A DNA stretch of 32,213 nt from assembly GCA_013003285.1 (NCBI GenBank), contig JABDJY010000398.1, positions 1 to 32,213 on the forward strand, in the 5' to 3' direction. The notes under the pieces were generated by a model. That model ran no database searches and was not told the DNA's origin. It saw nothing but the letters and a program-made list of their open reading frames with translations. This document shows, piece by piece, positions 23,030-31,918 of this stretch. The DNA comes from Alphaproteobacteria bacterium. GTDB taxonomy: Bacteria > Pseudomonadota > Alphaproteobacteria > UBA6615. A program made the position numbers and the translations under genes. How positions within the stretch are numbered: position 1 is the stretch's first letter; each line of letters begins with the position of its first letter.

Positions 23030-24199
23030 CTATCTGCTGAATTGTTCACAATTTGTTAATAGTGGTGTTTTACCGGTTAAAAACCTCTCCAATGCCGTGA
23101 CAATTCGGGTCGCGGCTTGGCCGTCGCCGAAGGGATTGTCGATCCCCTGCATTCCGGCGCGCAAAGCAGGATCGTCCAACCAGCGGCTGGCAATTGAATA
23201 AACGTCTTGGCGATCGGTGCCGACGAGAACGGCCAGACCGTCGCGCACTGCTTCCGGGCGTTCGGTGACGTCACGCAGAACCAGCACCGGCACGTGATAG
23301 CTTGGCGCTTCCTCCTGAATACCCCCGGAATCCGTTAGGATGAGATGCGCCGTGCGAATGAGACTGTGACAGGCGGCGTAATCCAAGGGTTCGGTCAGGG
23401 TTATCCGCGGCTGGTCCCGCAGGATAGGTTCAACAGTTTCGCGAACCCGCGGATTAACATGGAGCGGCAAGACCACGTGAATGTCGTCAAACCGCTCCAC
23501 GATATCGCGCAACGCGCGACACATCCCGTCTAACTTCGTTCCCCAGGATTCGCGGCGATGAAGGGTGACAAAGACCAATCTCTGCCCGTTCGGTATGACC
23601 GGGACATTCGCCGGCGCGCACGGCGCCGCCAACTTATCGACCAAGGCCAAAGCGTCGATCGCCGTATTGCCGGTCACAAAGATCGTGTCCTCTCGGCACC
23701 CCTCGGCCACGAGGTTCGCAGCGGCACCGGGCGTTGGCGCAAACCGCAGGCTAGCCATGTCATCGATCATCCGGCGGTAGGCTTCTTCGGGAAACGGATC
23801 GCGATTGTCGCCGCTGCGCAATCCAGCTTCCACATGCGCGACCGGCAGATGTTGGTGGAATGCGGCAAAGGCTCCGGCGAAGGCACTCACAGTATCGCCT
23901 TGAACAATCGCCAAGGCCGGATCGATCGCCTCGCATAACGCCGTAATGCCGCGAACAACCTTCTCGTTGAGATTCAGCAATGCCCCCCCTGCCCCGGCGT
24001 TGAGGCAATGATCGGGCTTGATGGCGAATCTTGCGAGCGTCTCTCGCTCCAACTCCTCATGTTGCCCTGTCGAGACCCAGCAAACGCGTGCCCCGCCAAG
24101 GCGGTTTCGGGCTTCGAGATATACCGGCGCCAGCTTGATGACTTCTGGTCGCGTACCGGCAACGACAAGGATGGGTCCGCTATATGGCTGTTTTTTCAT
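23030..24199 (-). CDS. wecB: UDP-N-acetylglucosamine 2-epimerase (non-hydrolysing)
   Basis: A 389-residue GT-B fold epimerase: VVAGTRPEVIKLAPV at the N-terminus, VQGDTVSAFAGA near 100, HVEAGLRSGDNRDPFPEE near 125 and LILTDSGGIQEEAPSYH near 295. It interconverts UDP-GlcNAc and UDP-ManNAc in the cytoplasm, supplying ManNAc or ManNAcA units to surface polysaccharides. Length and motifs fit the bacterial non-hydrolysing group. It is transcribed away from the polysaccharide operon that begins at 24370, from a shared 170-base gap. A UDP-ManNAc product would fit a ManNAc-containing exopolysaccharide made next door. Confidence 0.92.
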   Translation of the reverse strand: MKKQPYSGPILVVAGTRPEVIKLAPVYLEARNRLGGARVCWVSTGQHEELERETLARFAIKPDHCLNAGAGGALLNLNEKVVRGITALCEAIDPALAIVQGDTVSAFAGAFAAFHQHLPVAHVEAGLRSGDNRDPFPEEAYRRMIDDMASLRFAPTPGAAANLVAEGCREDTIFVTGNTAIDALALVDKLAAPCAPANVPVIPNGQRLVFVTLHRRESWGTKLDGMCRALRDIVERFDDIHVVLPLHVNPRVRETVEPILRDQPRITLTEPLDYAACHSLIRTAHLILTDSGGIQEEAPSYHVPVLVLRDVTERPEAVRDGLAVLVGTDRQDVYSIASRWLDDPALRAGMQGIDNPFGDGQAATRIVTALERFLTGKTPLLTNCEQFSR

Positions 24200-24228
24200 A
24201 ATAAATTCAAAACCAAACTTCGAGCGAT

Positions 24229-24242
24229 TTGATCAAGATCAC
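24229..24242. promoter_or_regulatory. Possible FNR-type box between wecB and the polysaccharide operon
   Basis: TTGATCAAGATCAC matches TTGAT-N4-ATCAA at nine of ten positions (last base differs). It lies 30 bases from the wecB start and 128 bases before the operon start at 24370. Less secure than the boxes in the Grd region, because no other sign of low-oxygen control exists here. Confidence 0.4.
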
Positions 24243-24369
24243 TGCCTTGCGTCCCCTGGTATGCGATTCTTTGTTTAGGATAAGTTGTTGCGCGTGGATC
24301 TGGTTGGCGTCTTTTTCCAAAATGGTTGCGACAAAGCGCCAAACAGCTGGCACTGGAGTTGGTTCTCGA

Positions 24370-25395
24370 ATGAAGTTGTCCCCCCAAGAACGGGCCCAAT
24401 TCGCGCTCGAACGCGACGATTACCGCGATCTGATACGGTATATTCGCAGTCCGCGGCAAGAGCCGGCGCAAAATACCCTCGACCTGACTTGTATTGGCAA
24501 TACCGGCGGTGCCCACAATGTGGTGCATGGCAGGCCCGCCGGCGGGATGTTGTTGCGCACCGCTGGCCGGACCATCATCATCGATCCCGGCGACAATTCT
24601 ATCGCCTACATGACCTCGCTTGGTCTGAACCCCTACAGCATCACCGATGTGGCGGCCTCCCATGCCCATAATGATCACGTAGGCGATCTGTCCTTAGCGA
24701 TCTCGGCAGCGCTAACCCTGGGCCTTAAAGACGAGAGCGAGAGCGACAGCCACTTTCTTGTTAGCCCATCGTTGGTTGATTATGGCTCACCGAACGCGAC
24801 CAAACTCGGCTTCACGGTTCCTGCATATGCTTGGAAGGGTCGGGTCCATGCCCTGTGCTCGCGAGACATGGAAATCTTGCGCTTCGACGGTGCTTCTATC
24901 GCCTCGACCCAACAAGTCCGTATTGTCGACTCGCTAAGCGTCACTGCGGCGCCGGCGCACCATGGCCAGGTGCAGGTAACCGGCTTCGTGTTTGACACGC
25001 CGATTGGCCGCCTTGGTTACACCGGCGACACCGAATATTTTCCCGAGCTCGCTGCCGCCTACCAAGGCGCGGACGTGTTGTGGATGAACATGAACACGCT
25101 GGCGTTAGACGCGATCGACGACACGAGGCCAACTTGCCCGAAAACTGCGGCGCCGGTGCACTACCACCTAGGCTATGTCGGCGTGTGCAATTTGATCGAG
25201 GCGGTCCGCCCCACCACGGCGTTCGTTTCTCACCTCGGCGCGCAGCTTTTACCCCAGCGCGAAGCCATCCAGGCGCTGCTGCGCAACCGGTTCGCCGACA
25301 CCGGTATTACCATCTATTGCCCCGACAACGGCGATCGATACAGTTTCGTCTCTACTCTGTCCCGGCCGCCGTCGGTCGGCAGGTTCGTACCATGA
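24370..25395 (+). CDS. Metallo-beta-lactamase-fold hydrolase of the polysaccharide operon
   Basis: A 341-residue metal-dependent hydrolase-fold protein. The signature HAHNDH (in VAASHAHNDHVGD near residue 100) gives the dinuclear metal site; PAHHGQ near 197 and TGDTEYF near 217 supply further ligands. The start is ATG at 24370 with TGGAG eleven bases before; in-frame codons back to 24229 encode a Cys/Trp-rich extension that begins inside the FNR-like box and is probably not translated. There is no signal peptide, so it acts in the cytoplasm. It is the first gene of a five-gene operon and overlaps the nucleotidyltransferase by ATGA. The substrate is unknown; an activated-sugar or nucleotide-linked ester is a guess from context only. 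Confidence 0.8.
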   Translation: MKLSPQERAQFALERDDYRDLIRYIRSPRQEPAQNTLDLTCIGNTGGAHNVVHGRPAGGMLLRTAGRTIIIDPGDNSIAYMTSLGLNPYSITDVAASHAHNDHVGDLSLAISAALTLGLKDESESDSHFLVSPSLVDYGSPNATKLGFTVPAYAWKGRVHALCSRDMEILRFDGASIASTQQVRIVDSLSVTAAPAHHGQVQVTGFVFDTPIGRLGYTGDTEYFPELAAAYQGADVLWMNMNTLALDAIDDTRPTCPKTAAPVHYHLGYVGVCNLIEAVRPTTAFVSHLGAQLLPQREAIQALLRNRFADTGITIYCPDNGDRYSFVSTLSRPPSVGRFVP

Positions 25396-26150
25396 CCGCC
25401 GAAGTCGGAATACCAGCGATCATCCTGGCGGGCGGCCTGGGGACGCGGCTGCGCAGCGTCACCAACGATAAATTTCCCAAGCCGATGGCGCCGATTCCTC
25501 TTAGAGGAAAATCTCACCCCTTTCTGGAATTTCCATTGGCCCATCTGAAAGCCGAGGGCTTCACAGACATCATAATTTGCATTGGACATCTGGGAGACCA
25601 AATTCGCCGGCATTTCGGCGACGGCCGCCAATTTGGGTTGACGATCCGCTACGACGATGCCGGCGACGCCGATACCGCGCGGCGAATTTGGGGCGCGACC
25701 CAACTGCTTGGCGCGCCAAAATATCTGGTGGTTTGCGGTGACGTCTTCCATCCTTTCGGGCTCGGCGAATTTATTGAGGACTTCTGTCGGCATCCGCAGT
25801 GGCTGATGCAACTGGCCGTCGTTCCTACTGCGGGCGACATTTCCGCCAATCTTGCGCTCGGCCCTGGCTGCGAAATTACCGACTACGATGCACGCGGCGT
25901 TCAGGGCGAATATGTCGGCATCGAGGCGGGCACGCTAACGTTCCGCGATACGATCTTCGAAGGTGATCCCGTCGCCGCTGATCTATCGCTAACCGCCAAT
26001 ATCTATCCCAGCTTGATTGCTCAAAGGGCGCTGGGTGGCAAACTTGTGACGCAGCCGTTTTTTGATATCGGCACGCCCGAAAGCTACAACCGTTTCTGCC
26101 AATACGCCGGTGCCGGTCATGCCCAACCGGTCTCTTGGGGGACGCAATGA
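25392..26150 (+). CDS. Sugar-1-phosphate nucleotidyltransferase
   Basis: A 252-residue nucleotidyltransferase: PAIILAGGLGTRLRSVT at the start, KFPKPMAPI, VVCGDVFHPFG near 110 (the D of the metal site) and PFFDIGTPESYNRF near 225. It makes an NDP-sugar from a sugar 1-phosphate and NTP; the layout is like D-glycero-D-manno-heptose 1-phosphate guanylyltransferase (HddC) and mannose-1-phosphate guanylyltransferase relatives. It supplies a donor for the glycosyltransferase downstream. The start overlaps the preceding gene (ATGA), and its stop overlaps the next gene (ATGA). The open frame extends upstream to 25080, but that part lies inside the metallo-hydrolase gene. Confidence 0.85.
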   Translation: MTAEVGIPAIILAGGLGTRLRSVTNDKFPKPMAPIPLRGKSHPFLEFPLAHLKAEGFTDIIICIGHLGDQIRRHFGDGRQFGLTIRYDDAGDADTARRIWGATQLLGAPKYLVVCGDVFHPFGLGEFIEDFCRHPQWLMQLAVVPTAGDISANLALGPGCEITDYDARGVQGEYVGIEAGTLTFRDTIFEGDPVAADLSLTANIYPSLIAQRALGGKLVTQPFFDIGTPESYNRFCQYAGAGHAQPVSWGTQ

Positions 26151-27823
26151 GATATCTTGGCGGATTGGCTCGCTTAATTCTTGCTGTGGTCTGGGTCTGG
26201 GTGCCTGTTGCAGCCTACGCCCAGACAATCCAAACAACCCAGTTGACGGCACCCAGCGGGCAAAACAATCGATTGCTGATTGTCGCGCCGGCATCGTCGC
26301 TGGCGCAGGCCCATTTTCTATCCAAAGAAATTTTTGCCGACTACGCCTTCGATATCCGGATTATCGATAGTGCCAAATACGCCCCTCTGATCGACGAGAT
26401 CGCGCACGATGCGTTCGTCTATTTCGGCTCGGATTCAGGTGTTCCGCCGACGCAGGGGTTTTTGGACGACATCGCCCGCACCAAAAAGCCGGTTTTATGG
26501 ATCAAACAACATATCTGGTTGCTCGGCGAAGACCTTTTGCAGCGGCGGGGTCTAAACGTTTTGCGACCGCAAAACACGCAGGCCGAAGCGGCCAACAGTA
26601 TTCGAGTAAAGGTAAAAGACCCGGCCCGAATCTTAAACTGGCTGTTCGACGAAAACGGCCGCGCGGTTCAGCCGACCACTGTTGTCGCTGGAAACTTGAC
26701 TTATCTGTCCTTCAATCCCCAGTCCGACAGCGCCGGAACGGCCGCGGCACCACTGCTCTCTACCGCGCTGCACGCGGCTTTCGGCGATCCAGCGAACATA
26801 TTACCCATGCCAGTGTCGAGCTTTGAGGACAGAGTCCGCAAGGCCCGTGACGACGATTTTGCAGGCGGGGTCCATCTGCCGATCTATATTTCCGAAACGA
26901 GCGAGAAATTCGTCGGCTACGATTCCGATCGTTTGCACAAAAATCTGCTGCGGATAAAAAATTCCGGCGCCGAATGGGTCACAATCCAACGCGTTTATTA
27001 CCAGGAAGGCATCAACGCCAGTCAGATCGCTAAAGATCCGGCGCGCACCGCAACGCTAGCATCGCTCGAGAATATCGTTGCCGACGCCCACAAGATCGGA
27101 CTGATGGTCCGCCTTATTCCGGTCGTAAATCTAACCGAAGCCAGCCGCAAACCCGACCAATGGCGCGGCATGATCCAACCTTCGAATCCGGATCAATGGT
27201 GGATGCAATACCGCGCAATTTTGCTCGAAGCTGCCGCCTTCGCTCGGGAGAACGAGGTCGAATCGCTTGCCATCGGCGCCGAATTGGTTGCTCTGCTGGA
27301 CGAAGACGACCGCTGGCTCTCGCTGGTGGCTGATGTGCGGCACGAAGCCAATTATCGCGGACTTTTGAGCTACCAGATCAATTTCAATGCGTTGGAACAA
27401 ATCGGCTGGGCCCATGCCCTGGACTATCTTTCAATTGCCGCTTATTGGCCGCTCGCCGAAGACCGGGACGCTGACCTCGAGACCCTGATGGAGACTTGGC
27501 GCGGAATCGGCGCAGAGCTTGCTGATTGGCGCAGCCGCAATCCCGGCACAAAGCTCGAATTCGGTGAAATCGGCTATGTCAGCCAACCTTACACCAGCGT
27601 CTTTCCCTTTTCGTGGAAGCCACACAAAGATCAGAAACGTCACCTGTCCGAGCAGTTTACTGCCTATCTCGCGCTGGAGAAATTTCTCGCAGAACATACC
27701 CAGATCGCCGGCGTCAGTTTTTTCGCATCGACGCGAGAAGATACAGACCCCGAAAGCATTGGCTACACACCCTTCGGCAAACCTGCCAGCGAGGTGATGG
27801 AGCGGATCCTCAAGTCGCGATGA
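26147..27823 (+). CDS. Exported two-domain protein with GH113-like TIM-barrel hydrolase domain
   Basis: A 558-residue exported protein: signal peptide to about residue 25 (VPVAAYAQ). An N-terminal domain (about 40-235; RLLIVAPASSLAQAHFLSKE ... KPVLWIKQHIWLL ... NLTYLSFNPQSD) resembles the N-terminal half of the deacetylase-like protein at 30224. The C-terminal TIM barrel (about 250-555) shows VTIQRVYYQEG, SLAIGAELVALLD (Glu379, expected acid/base), DYLSIAAYWPL and EFGEIGYVSQP (Glu474, expected nucleophile), the pattern of GH113 beta-mannanase-like enzymes. It probably acts on the nascent exopolysaccharide in the periplasm. It starts at an ATGA overlap with the nucleotidyltransferase gene. Confidence 0.78.
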   Translation: MRYLGGLARLILAVVWVWVPVAAYAQTIQTTQLTAPSGQNNRLLIVAPASSLAQAHFLSKEIFADYAFDIRIIDSAKYAPLIDEIAHDAFVYFGSDSGVPPTQGFLDDIARTKKPVLWIKQHIWLLGEDLLQRRGLNVLRPQNTQAEAANSIRVKVKDPARILNWLFDENGRAVQPTTVVAGNLTYLSFNPQSDSAGTAAAPLLSTALHAAFGDPANILPMPVSSFEDRVRKARDDDFAGGVHLPIYISETSEKFVGYDSDRLHKNLLRIKNSGAEWVTIQRVYYQEGINASQIAKDPARTATLASLENIVADAHKIGLMVRLIPVVNLTEASRKPDQWRGMIQPSNPDQWWMQYRAILLEAAAFARENEVESLAIGAELVALLDEDDRWLSLVADVRHEANYRGLLSYQINFNALEQIGWAHALDYLSIAAYWPLAEDRDADLETLMETWRGIGAELADWRSRNPGTKLEFGEIGYVSQPYTSVFPFSWKPHKDQKRHLSEQFTAYLALEKFLAEHTQIAGVSFFASTREDTDPESIGYTPFGKPASEVMERILKSR

Positions 27824-27854
27824 CATAGGCATTAGCGAGGTCTAACCGGAATCG

Positions 27855-30233
27855 ATGGATTACCCTTTGCTATTCTACGGCGCTGCCGCCGCGTTATTTG
27901 CCTACTCATGCTTGAGCATGGCCGCGCGCGCTTATCAATTCGTCGCGTTTCCACGCACCTTCGGCCGCACCACCAATATATCGCTGCGAAACCTTGTCGA
28001 GCTTTCTGATGAAAAAAGCGCCGAATTGCCCAGCTTCAAAATCGTCGTTCCGGCCTATCAAGAGTCGTTGGTAATCGAAGCCACGCTGCGCCGCCTCGCG
28101 GCACTCAACTATCCGCGCAGCCATCTGGAAATTTACGTTGTGACCTATGAAGACGAGCCGAAATCGGCTGGTACGGCGACGACAAGCGATATCGTTCGGC
28201 AAGTCGCGTCACAGCTCAATACCGAAACGGGACGTAGATTCATCAAGTCGCTACACGTACCGCTTGGTTTCGAAGGTTATTTCCCCGGCCGTTTGGATGC
28301 CGACCATCGCCATATTGGTAAAGCGCGCGGCCTCAACTTCGCGTTGCGCGCCATTCACGAAGAAAACGAGCGCGACGAACGCGCCTATTTCATCGCCGCC
28401 ATGCGCGCGGCGGGCTATTTGGCGCGCGTGGATAGCGCGATCGAGGCGCTCATTACAAACATGTCCGATCCCGGCGCATTCGACGCGACGACACGACGTT
28501 ATTTCGATCCCAAAAGCGATGAGTATGTCGGACCAGCGACCTTGAGCTCGCAACTCTATCGGGTTCGCGACCTGGAACAGAAGGCAGCGCAACAAGGGAC
28601 TGACATTGCCCAGTCCGCCCAAATCTTACGCGACTATGTTCAAGGCGAAGCGGCCCGGTTCTTTCTTCAGGCCCCGCGCGAAGACGCGCCAACCGCCGAA
28701 TGGCGCATCATTCCGAAGCGGGAGTTTCTTCATCGAATCATGGGTGAGGTTGAGGCGGAGTCGACAACCGTTCTCGCCGAGCGCTATAGCGCTCGAAACC
28801 TGGAACTCGCACAGGACCGACCAACATTGTTCAGTTCGCTCCAAGGGGTTGAAGATGGTGAGGCGCTGTACCAATGCACGCGGCAGCTAAATTCGCGCTG
28901 GTTAGCCATCTACGACGCCGACACCGATGCACCGCCCGACCTCTGCCGACACCTGGCCGCCCGCATCCTGACAGATCCATCCGCAATGGGCTTCCAAGGC
29001 CCGGTTGCCGCTGTCGGAAATTTTGCGGAGGTGCATCCCCTGTGCAGACCCGCCAGTCTGTGGATGGCGTTTTGTCATGCTACGAGCTATCCCCGGCTGC
29101 TCAGTAAACCGAGTTGGGCCCACCCACTCGCCGGTACAAACTTGTGCTTTCGCCTCGATGGATTTGAGCGCAACGGCCAAGTGGTGCGCACCCCACCCTA
29201 TGACGAAATTCAACGGCGTTTCATTCTGAGTTTCGATCCAGAACAACTTACCGAGGATCTCGAGGCGGGCATCCGTATGTTTAGCGACTGCCACGTCAAC
29301 GCGGACTGGCATCCCTATCTCGAAATCGAACAAGCCCCGCCGACACCTCGGGCTCTTATTGCGCAGTGGACAAGGTGGACGCAGGGAACGTTGCAGACCC
29401 TCGGTTATGTCCTACGTAGCCGCCTGCCGCGCACGCAAAAAGCCAAGCTCGCTTTGCTGCCGTTCGAGGTCATGGCCAGCGGTGTGGGCCCGGTAATCAC
29501 CATCTCATTATGGGCAGTTATCTTATTGGGCGAACTTACCACGCATCCCCAATTACTGCCGCTCACGCTGTTACTGACTTTCGCAAACTTGTTTTACGTG
29601 CTGCCGTTTCTGGTCGCGTACAATCGCTTCCGCCCTCTCACGCTGCGCGCGAACGCCGTCGAGACGTTGCGCGCCCAAGCACCACTCGTTCTAAACGAAC
29701 TCTCAAACCGAGCAAAGGATCGGCCAATTAGTGCCCAAGAGCATGAGCTGGTGCGAATGATCGCGGAACGGCTGGCACACGGTCTCAAGAAAGGCGGCTT
29801 CCTCTCTCGCTATCTCAGCTCACGCTGCATCGAAGACGACGACCGGCGACCGGCGATTGCAGGCGAAGTCGCGGCGCGGCTTGCTAACCTGGAAGAATGC
29901 ACACCCGCTGCGCTGCGGCGCGGCGAATTGGTGGCGTTGGCGACCGCGTTCCAGAATTCAGTAGCCGAAACCCCACAGGCTCGGACACCCGGCACGTGCC
30001 AAGCTTCACTGTTAGCCGATCGTTTGGCAACACTCGACCTCGCTCTGGCCCACGGCGCCGGCGAAGGTGCGCAGCGCAGGCGCGAACGCGTATCCTTGTG
30101 TCTTTGGGCCCTTCCCTTCCTGCTGTTTCAGTTGATTCCCTATTACAAGGGGCTGGTTCGCTGGATCGTTGGAAGTCGCCAACGCCACTGGGAAAAAACA
30201 CCCCGTACCCACAAAGGTGCCACATGGCTGTAA
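27855..30233 (+). CDS. Family 2 glycosyltransferase, cellulose/hyaluronan-synthase-like, with a large insertion
   Basis: A 792-residue inner-membrane glycosyltransferase. The N-terminus is one membrane helix, then the GT2 fold: FKIVVPAYQES, VTYEDEPK near 97, YDADTDAPP with the DxD at 354-356, TEDLEAGIRM with the catalytic Asp near 468 and QWTRWTQG near 504, the Q/RxxRW motif of processive synthases. Two or more helices follow (about 535-590), then a cytoplasmic-looking region and a last helix near 755. About 250 residues separate the first acidic motif from the DxD, far more than usual, and this insert is mainly helical. It probably makes and exports a beta-glycan chain. The stop lies ten bases inside the next gene. 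Confidence 0.85.
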   Translation: MDYPLLFYGAAAALFAYSCLSMAARAYQFVAFPRTFGRTTNISLRNLVELSDEKSAELPSFKIVVPAYQESLVIEATLRRLAALNYPRSHLEIYVVTYEDEPKSAGTATTSDIVRQVASQLNTETGRRFIKSLHVPLGFEGYFPGRLDADHRHIGKARGLNFALRAIHEENERDERAYFIAAMRAAGYLARVDSAIEALITNMSDPGAFDATTRRYFDPKSDEYVGPATLSSQLYRVRDLEQKAAQQGTDIAQSAQILRDYVQGEAARFFLQAPREDAPTAEWRIIPKREFLHRIMGEVEAESTTVLAERYSARNLELAQDRPTLFSSLQGVEDGEALYQCTRQLNSRWLAIYDADTDAPPDLCRHLAARILTDPSAMGFQGPVAAVGNFAEVHPLCRPASLWMAFCHATSYPRLLSKPSWAHPLAGTNLCFRLDGFERNGQVVRTPPYDEIQRRFILSFDPEQLTEDLEAGIRMFSDCHVNADWHPYLEIEQAPPTPRALIAQWTRWTQGTLQTLGYVLRSRLPRTQKAKLALLPFEVMASGVGPVITISLWAVILLGELTTHPQLLPLTLLLTFANLFYVLPFLVAYNRFRPLTLRANAVETLRAQAPLVLNELSNRAKDRPISAQEHELVRMIAERLAHGLKKGGFLSRYLSSRCIEDDDRRPAIAGEVAARLANLEECTPAALRRGELVALATAFQNSVAETPQARTPGTCQASLLADRLATLDLALAHGAGEGAQRRRERVSLCLWALPFLLFQLIPYYKGLVRWIVGSRQRHWEKTPRTHKGATWL

Positions 30234-31918
30234 ACCAATTCAAATCCGTGACGAGAGGCAACCCAACCTACGAACCAAATAATCGTAGCCCACGGGATGA
30301 CGCATCGCTGGAGACACGATTGGCAGTCGCCAAGTCGCACTGGCACCGTACAGTTGGCGAGCGCGTGCTGCGACTTATCGGATTGTTGGTGGGCCTGGTG
30401 GTGCTGTTGTTGGCAATTACCTTGGCGTCGCAAGAAGTGCCTGCAGCATCGACCGATACAATAAGGATAAGACCGTTACCGACGGCACATGAAGCCTCAT
30501 GCGCGATCGCCCCGCTTCCCGCGACCGCCGACCGGTTGTTGCTTGTCGTCGCTGATAACAACGAAAGCGTTTTCCCCCAGATTGTAGCGCTTGAAGAAGC
30601 CTTGAGTTCCTACTTTAACTTGCGAGTTCAGAGAGTGGCTGCTGCCGATTATCAGCCGGCCCTTTTGGAGAACGTTCGGGCAAGCGTGGTTTATGCCAAT
30701 GCAGTATTCAAAGATGACGAACGCATCGGCGAATTGGTTAACGATACCTGGCGCCACGAGCTGCCGGTGCTTTGGCTGGGGCCCGGCGCTTATGTGGCGG
30801 AAGCAGAGCTTGATATCGTGCTCAAGACAGACCCCAGCGCGTTTGAATCGGCGCCGAAAGGCACTATCGTCGAATATAACGGGGTTTCGATCTCGGCAAC
30901 CGGGTTTTTACTTGGCGAAACCATCAGCGAGTCGACGGGGTCACCCGCCCGCGCGGTCGCAACGGTGCGGTTGCCTAACGGCACAGCCATGCCAGCAATC
31001 ACGGTCAGAGACGATTTCGTCCACGTTAGCTTCGACCCGTTAGACCCTGACCTGCCGCCCAACCTGGCGCTAGCTGTGGTTATCGACGCTTTCGCAGAAG
31101 TGTTGGGCTCGCCCACCCCCGACCCTCGCGTGCTTTTTCGCCTCGAAGACCTGAACGGCCACGACTACGGAGAGACCGATACCTCGTTCGCGAAAACCGC
31201 CAACTATCTGCTGTCCGAGAACGTATTCCTGCACTTGGCCATCATCCCAGAATGGGTCGACGCGCAAGGAAACGTCCAGGAAAATATAGGATCCGCGCGG
31301 AAGATTCTCGACTTGATCAAGGCCTATCCGGAGTCGGTCAGTCTCATTCAGCACGGTTACCAACACTTCCGGCCGGAGGCGCGCAACACGGGTCTGCGCT
31401 CCGGCCAAGCGTTCGAGTTTTTTCTCGATGATGACCGCACATTGGGCATCGAAAAAGCGCAAGAGTTGCTCCGGCAACGGTTGGCGGCGGGAAGCGACCT
31501 AATAGAGCGTTATGCTTGGCGGCCGCATATTTTCGAGGCCCCCCACTACCTCATGTCGCCGAGCCAACAGGCACTCGCTGAAGAACTCTATCCGGTCATT
31601 CATCACCAGCCTTTATTCTACGCCAGCAAATCCAGTCAATTTCTGCTGCCCTGGTACACCAAGCGCAGCGCTGTGGTTTATGCCCCCAGCTCCGCCGGTT
31701 TTGTCGATGTTCTAAAACCTAACAGCGTTTCGAAAATCCTGCGTGTGCTGGAACAAGGCGCGCGTATTCTACCCGATCCTGTTTTCGTGGTTTTTTTCCA
31801 TCCTTTTGTGACGGAGTATGTCGGCCGGGAGACAGACCTGGAGAAATTGATCTCCGGGATCAAAGAACTCGGCTATCGCTTCGCCAACACGTGCGAGGAT
31901 ATTTCGCGGCCTCGCTAA
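30224..31918 (+). CDS. Membrane-anchored DUF2334-type polysaccharide deacetylase-like protein
   Basis: A 564-residue protein starting at ATG 30224, ten bases inside the glycosyltransferase gene; the open frame to 29897 is only a shadow of that gene. One N-terminal membrane helix (about residues 46-66) anchors it in the periplasm. A first domain (about 100-300) resembles that of the GH113-like protein. The second domain (about 300-560) has LFRLEDLNGHDYG, LHLAIIPEWVD, SLIQHGYQHF, FEAPHYLMSP and VVFFHPFVTE, the order seen in DUF2334/polysaccharide deacetylase NodB-like folds, with acidic and His metal ligands. It may deacetylate the exported polysaccharide, as PgaB does for poly-GlcNAc; the acetyl sugar is not known. 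Confidence 0.8.
   Translation: MAVNQFKSVTRGNPTYEPNNRSPRDDASLETRLAVAKSHWHRTVGERVLRLIGLLVGLVVLLLAITLASQEVPAASTDTIRIRPLPTAHEASCAIAPLPATADRLLLVVADNNESVFPQIVALEEALSSYFNLRVQRVAAADYQPALLENVRASVVYANAVFKDDERIGELVNDTWRHELPVLWLGPGAYVAEAELDIVLKTDPSAFESAPKGTIVEYNGVSISATGFLLGETISESTGSPARAVATVRLPNGTAMPAITVRDDFVHVSFDPLDPDLPPNLALAVVIDAFAEVLGSPTPDPRVLFRLEDLNGHDYGETDTSFAKTANYLLSENVFLHLAIIPEWVDAQGNVQENIGSARKILDLIKAYPESVSLIQHGYQHFRPEARNTGLRSGQAFEFFLDDDRTLGIEKAQELLRQRLAAGSDLIERYAWRPHIFEAPHYLMSPSQQALAEELYPVIHHQPLFYASKSSQFLLPWYTKRSAVVYAPSSAGFVDVLKPNSVSKILRVLEQGARILPDPVFVVFFHPFVTEYVGRETDLEKLISGIKELGYRFANTCEDISRPR

Noticed and set aside
29897..30223. Upstream extension of the deacetylase-like gene
   Set aside because: It lies inside the glycosyltransferase gene in another frame and is Arg-rich; ATG 30224 gives a sensible membrane anchor.
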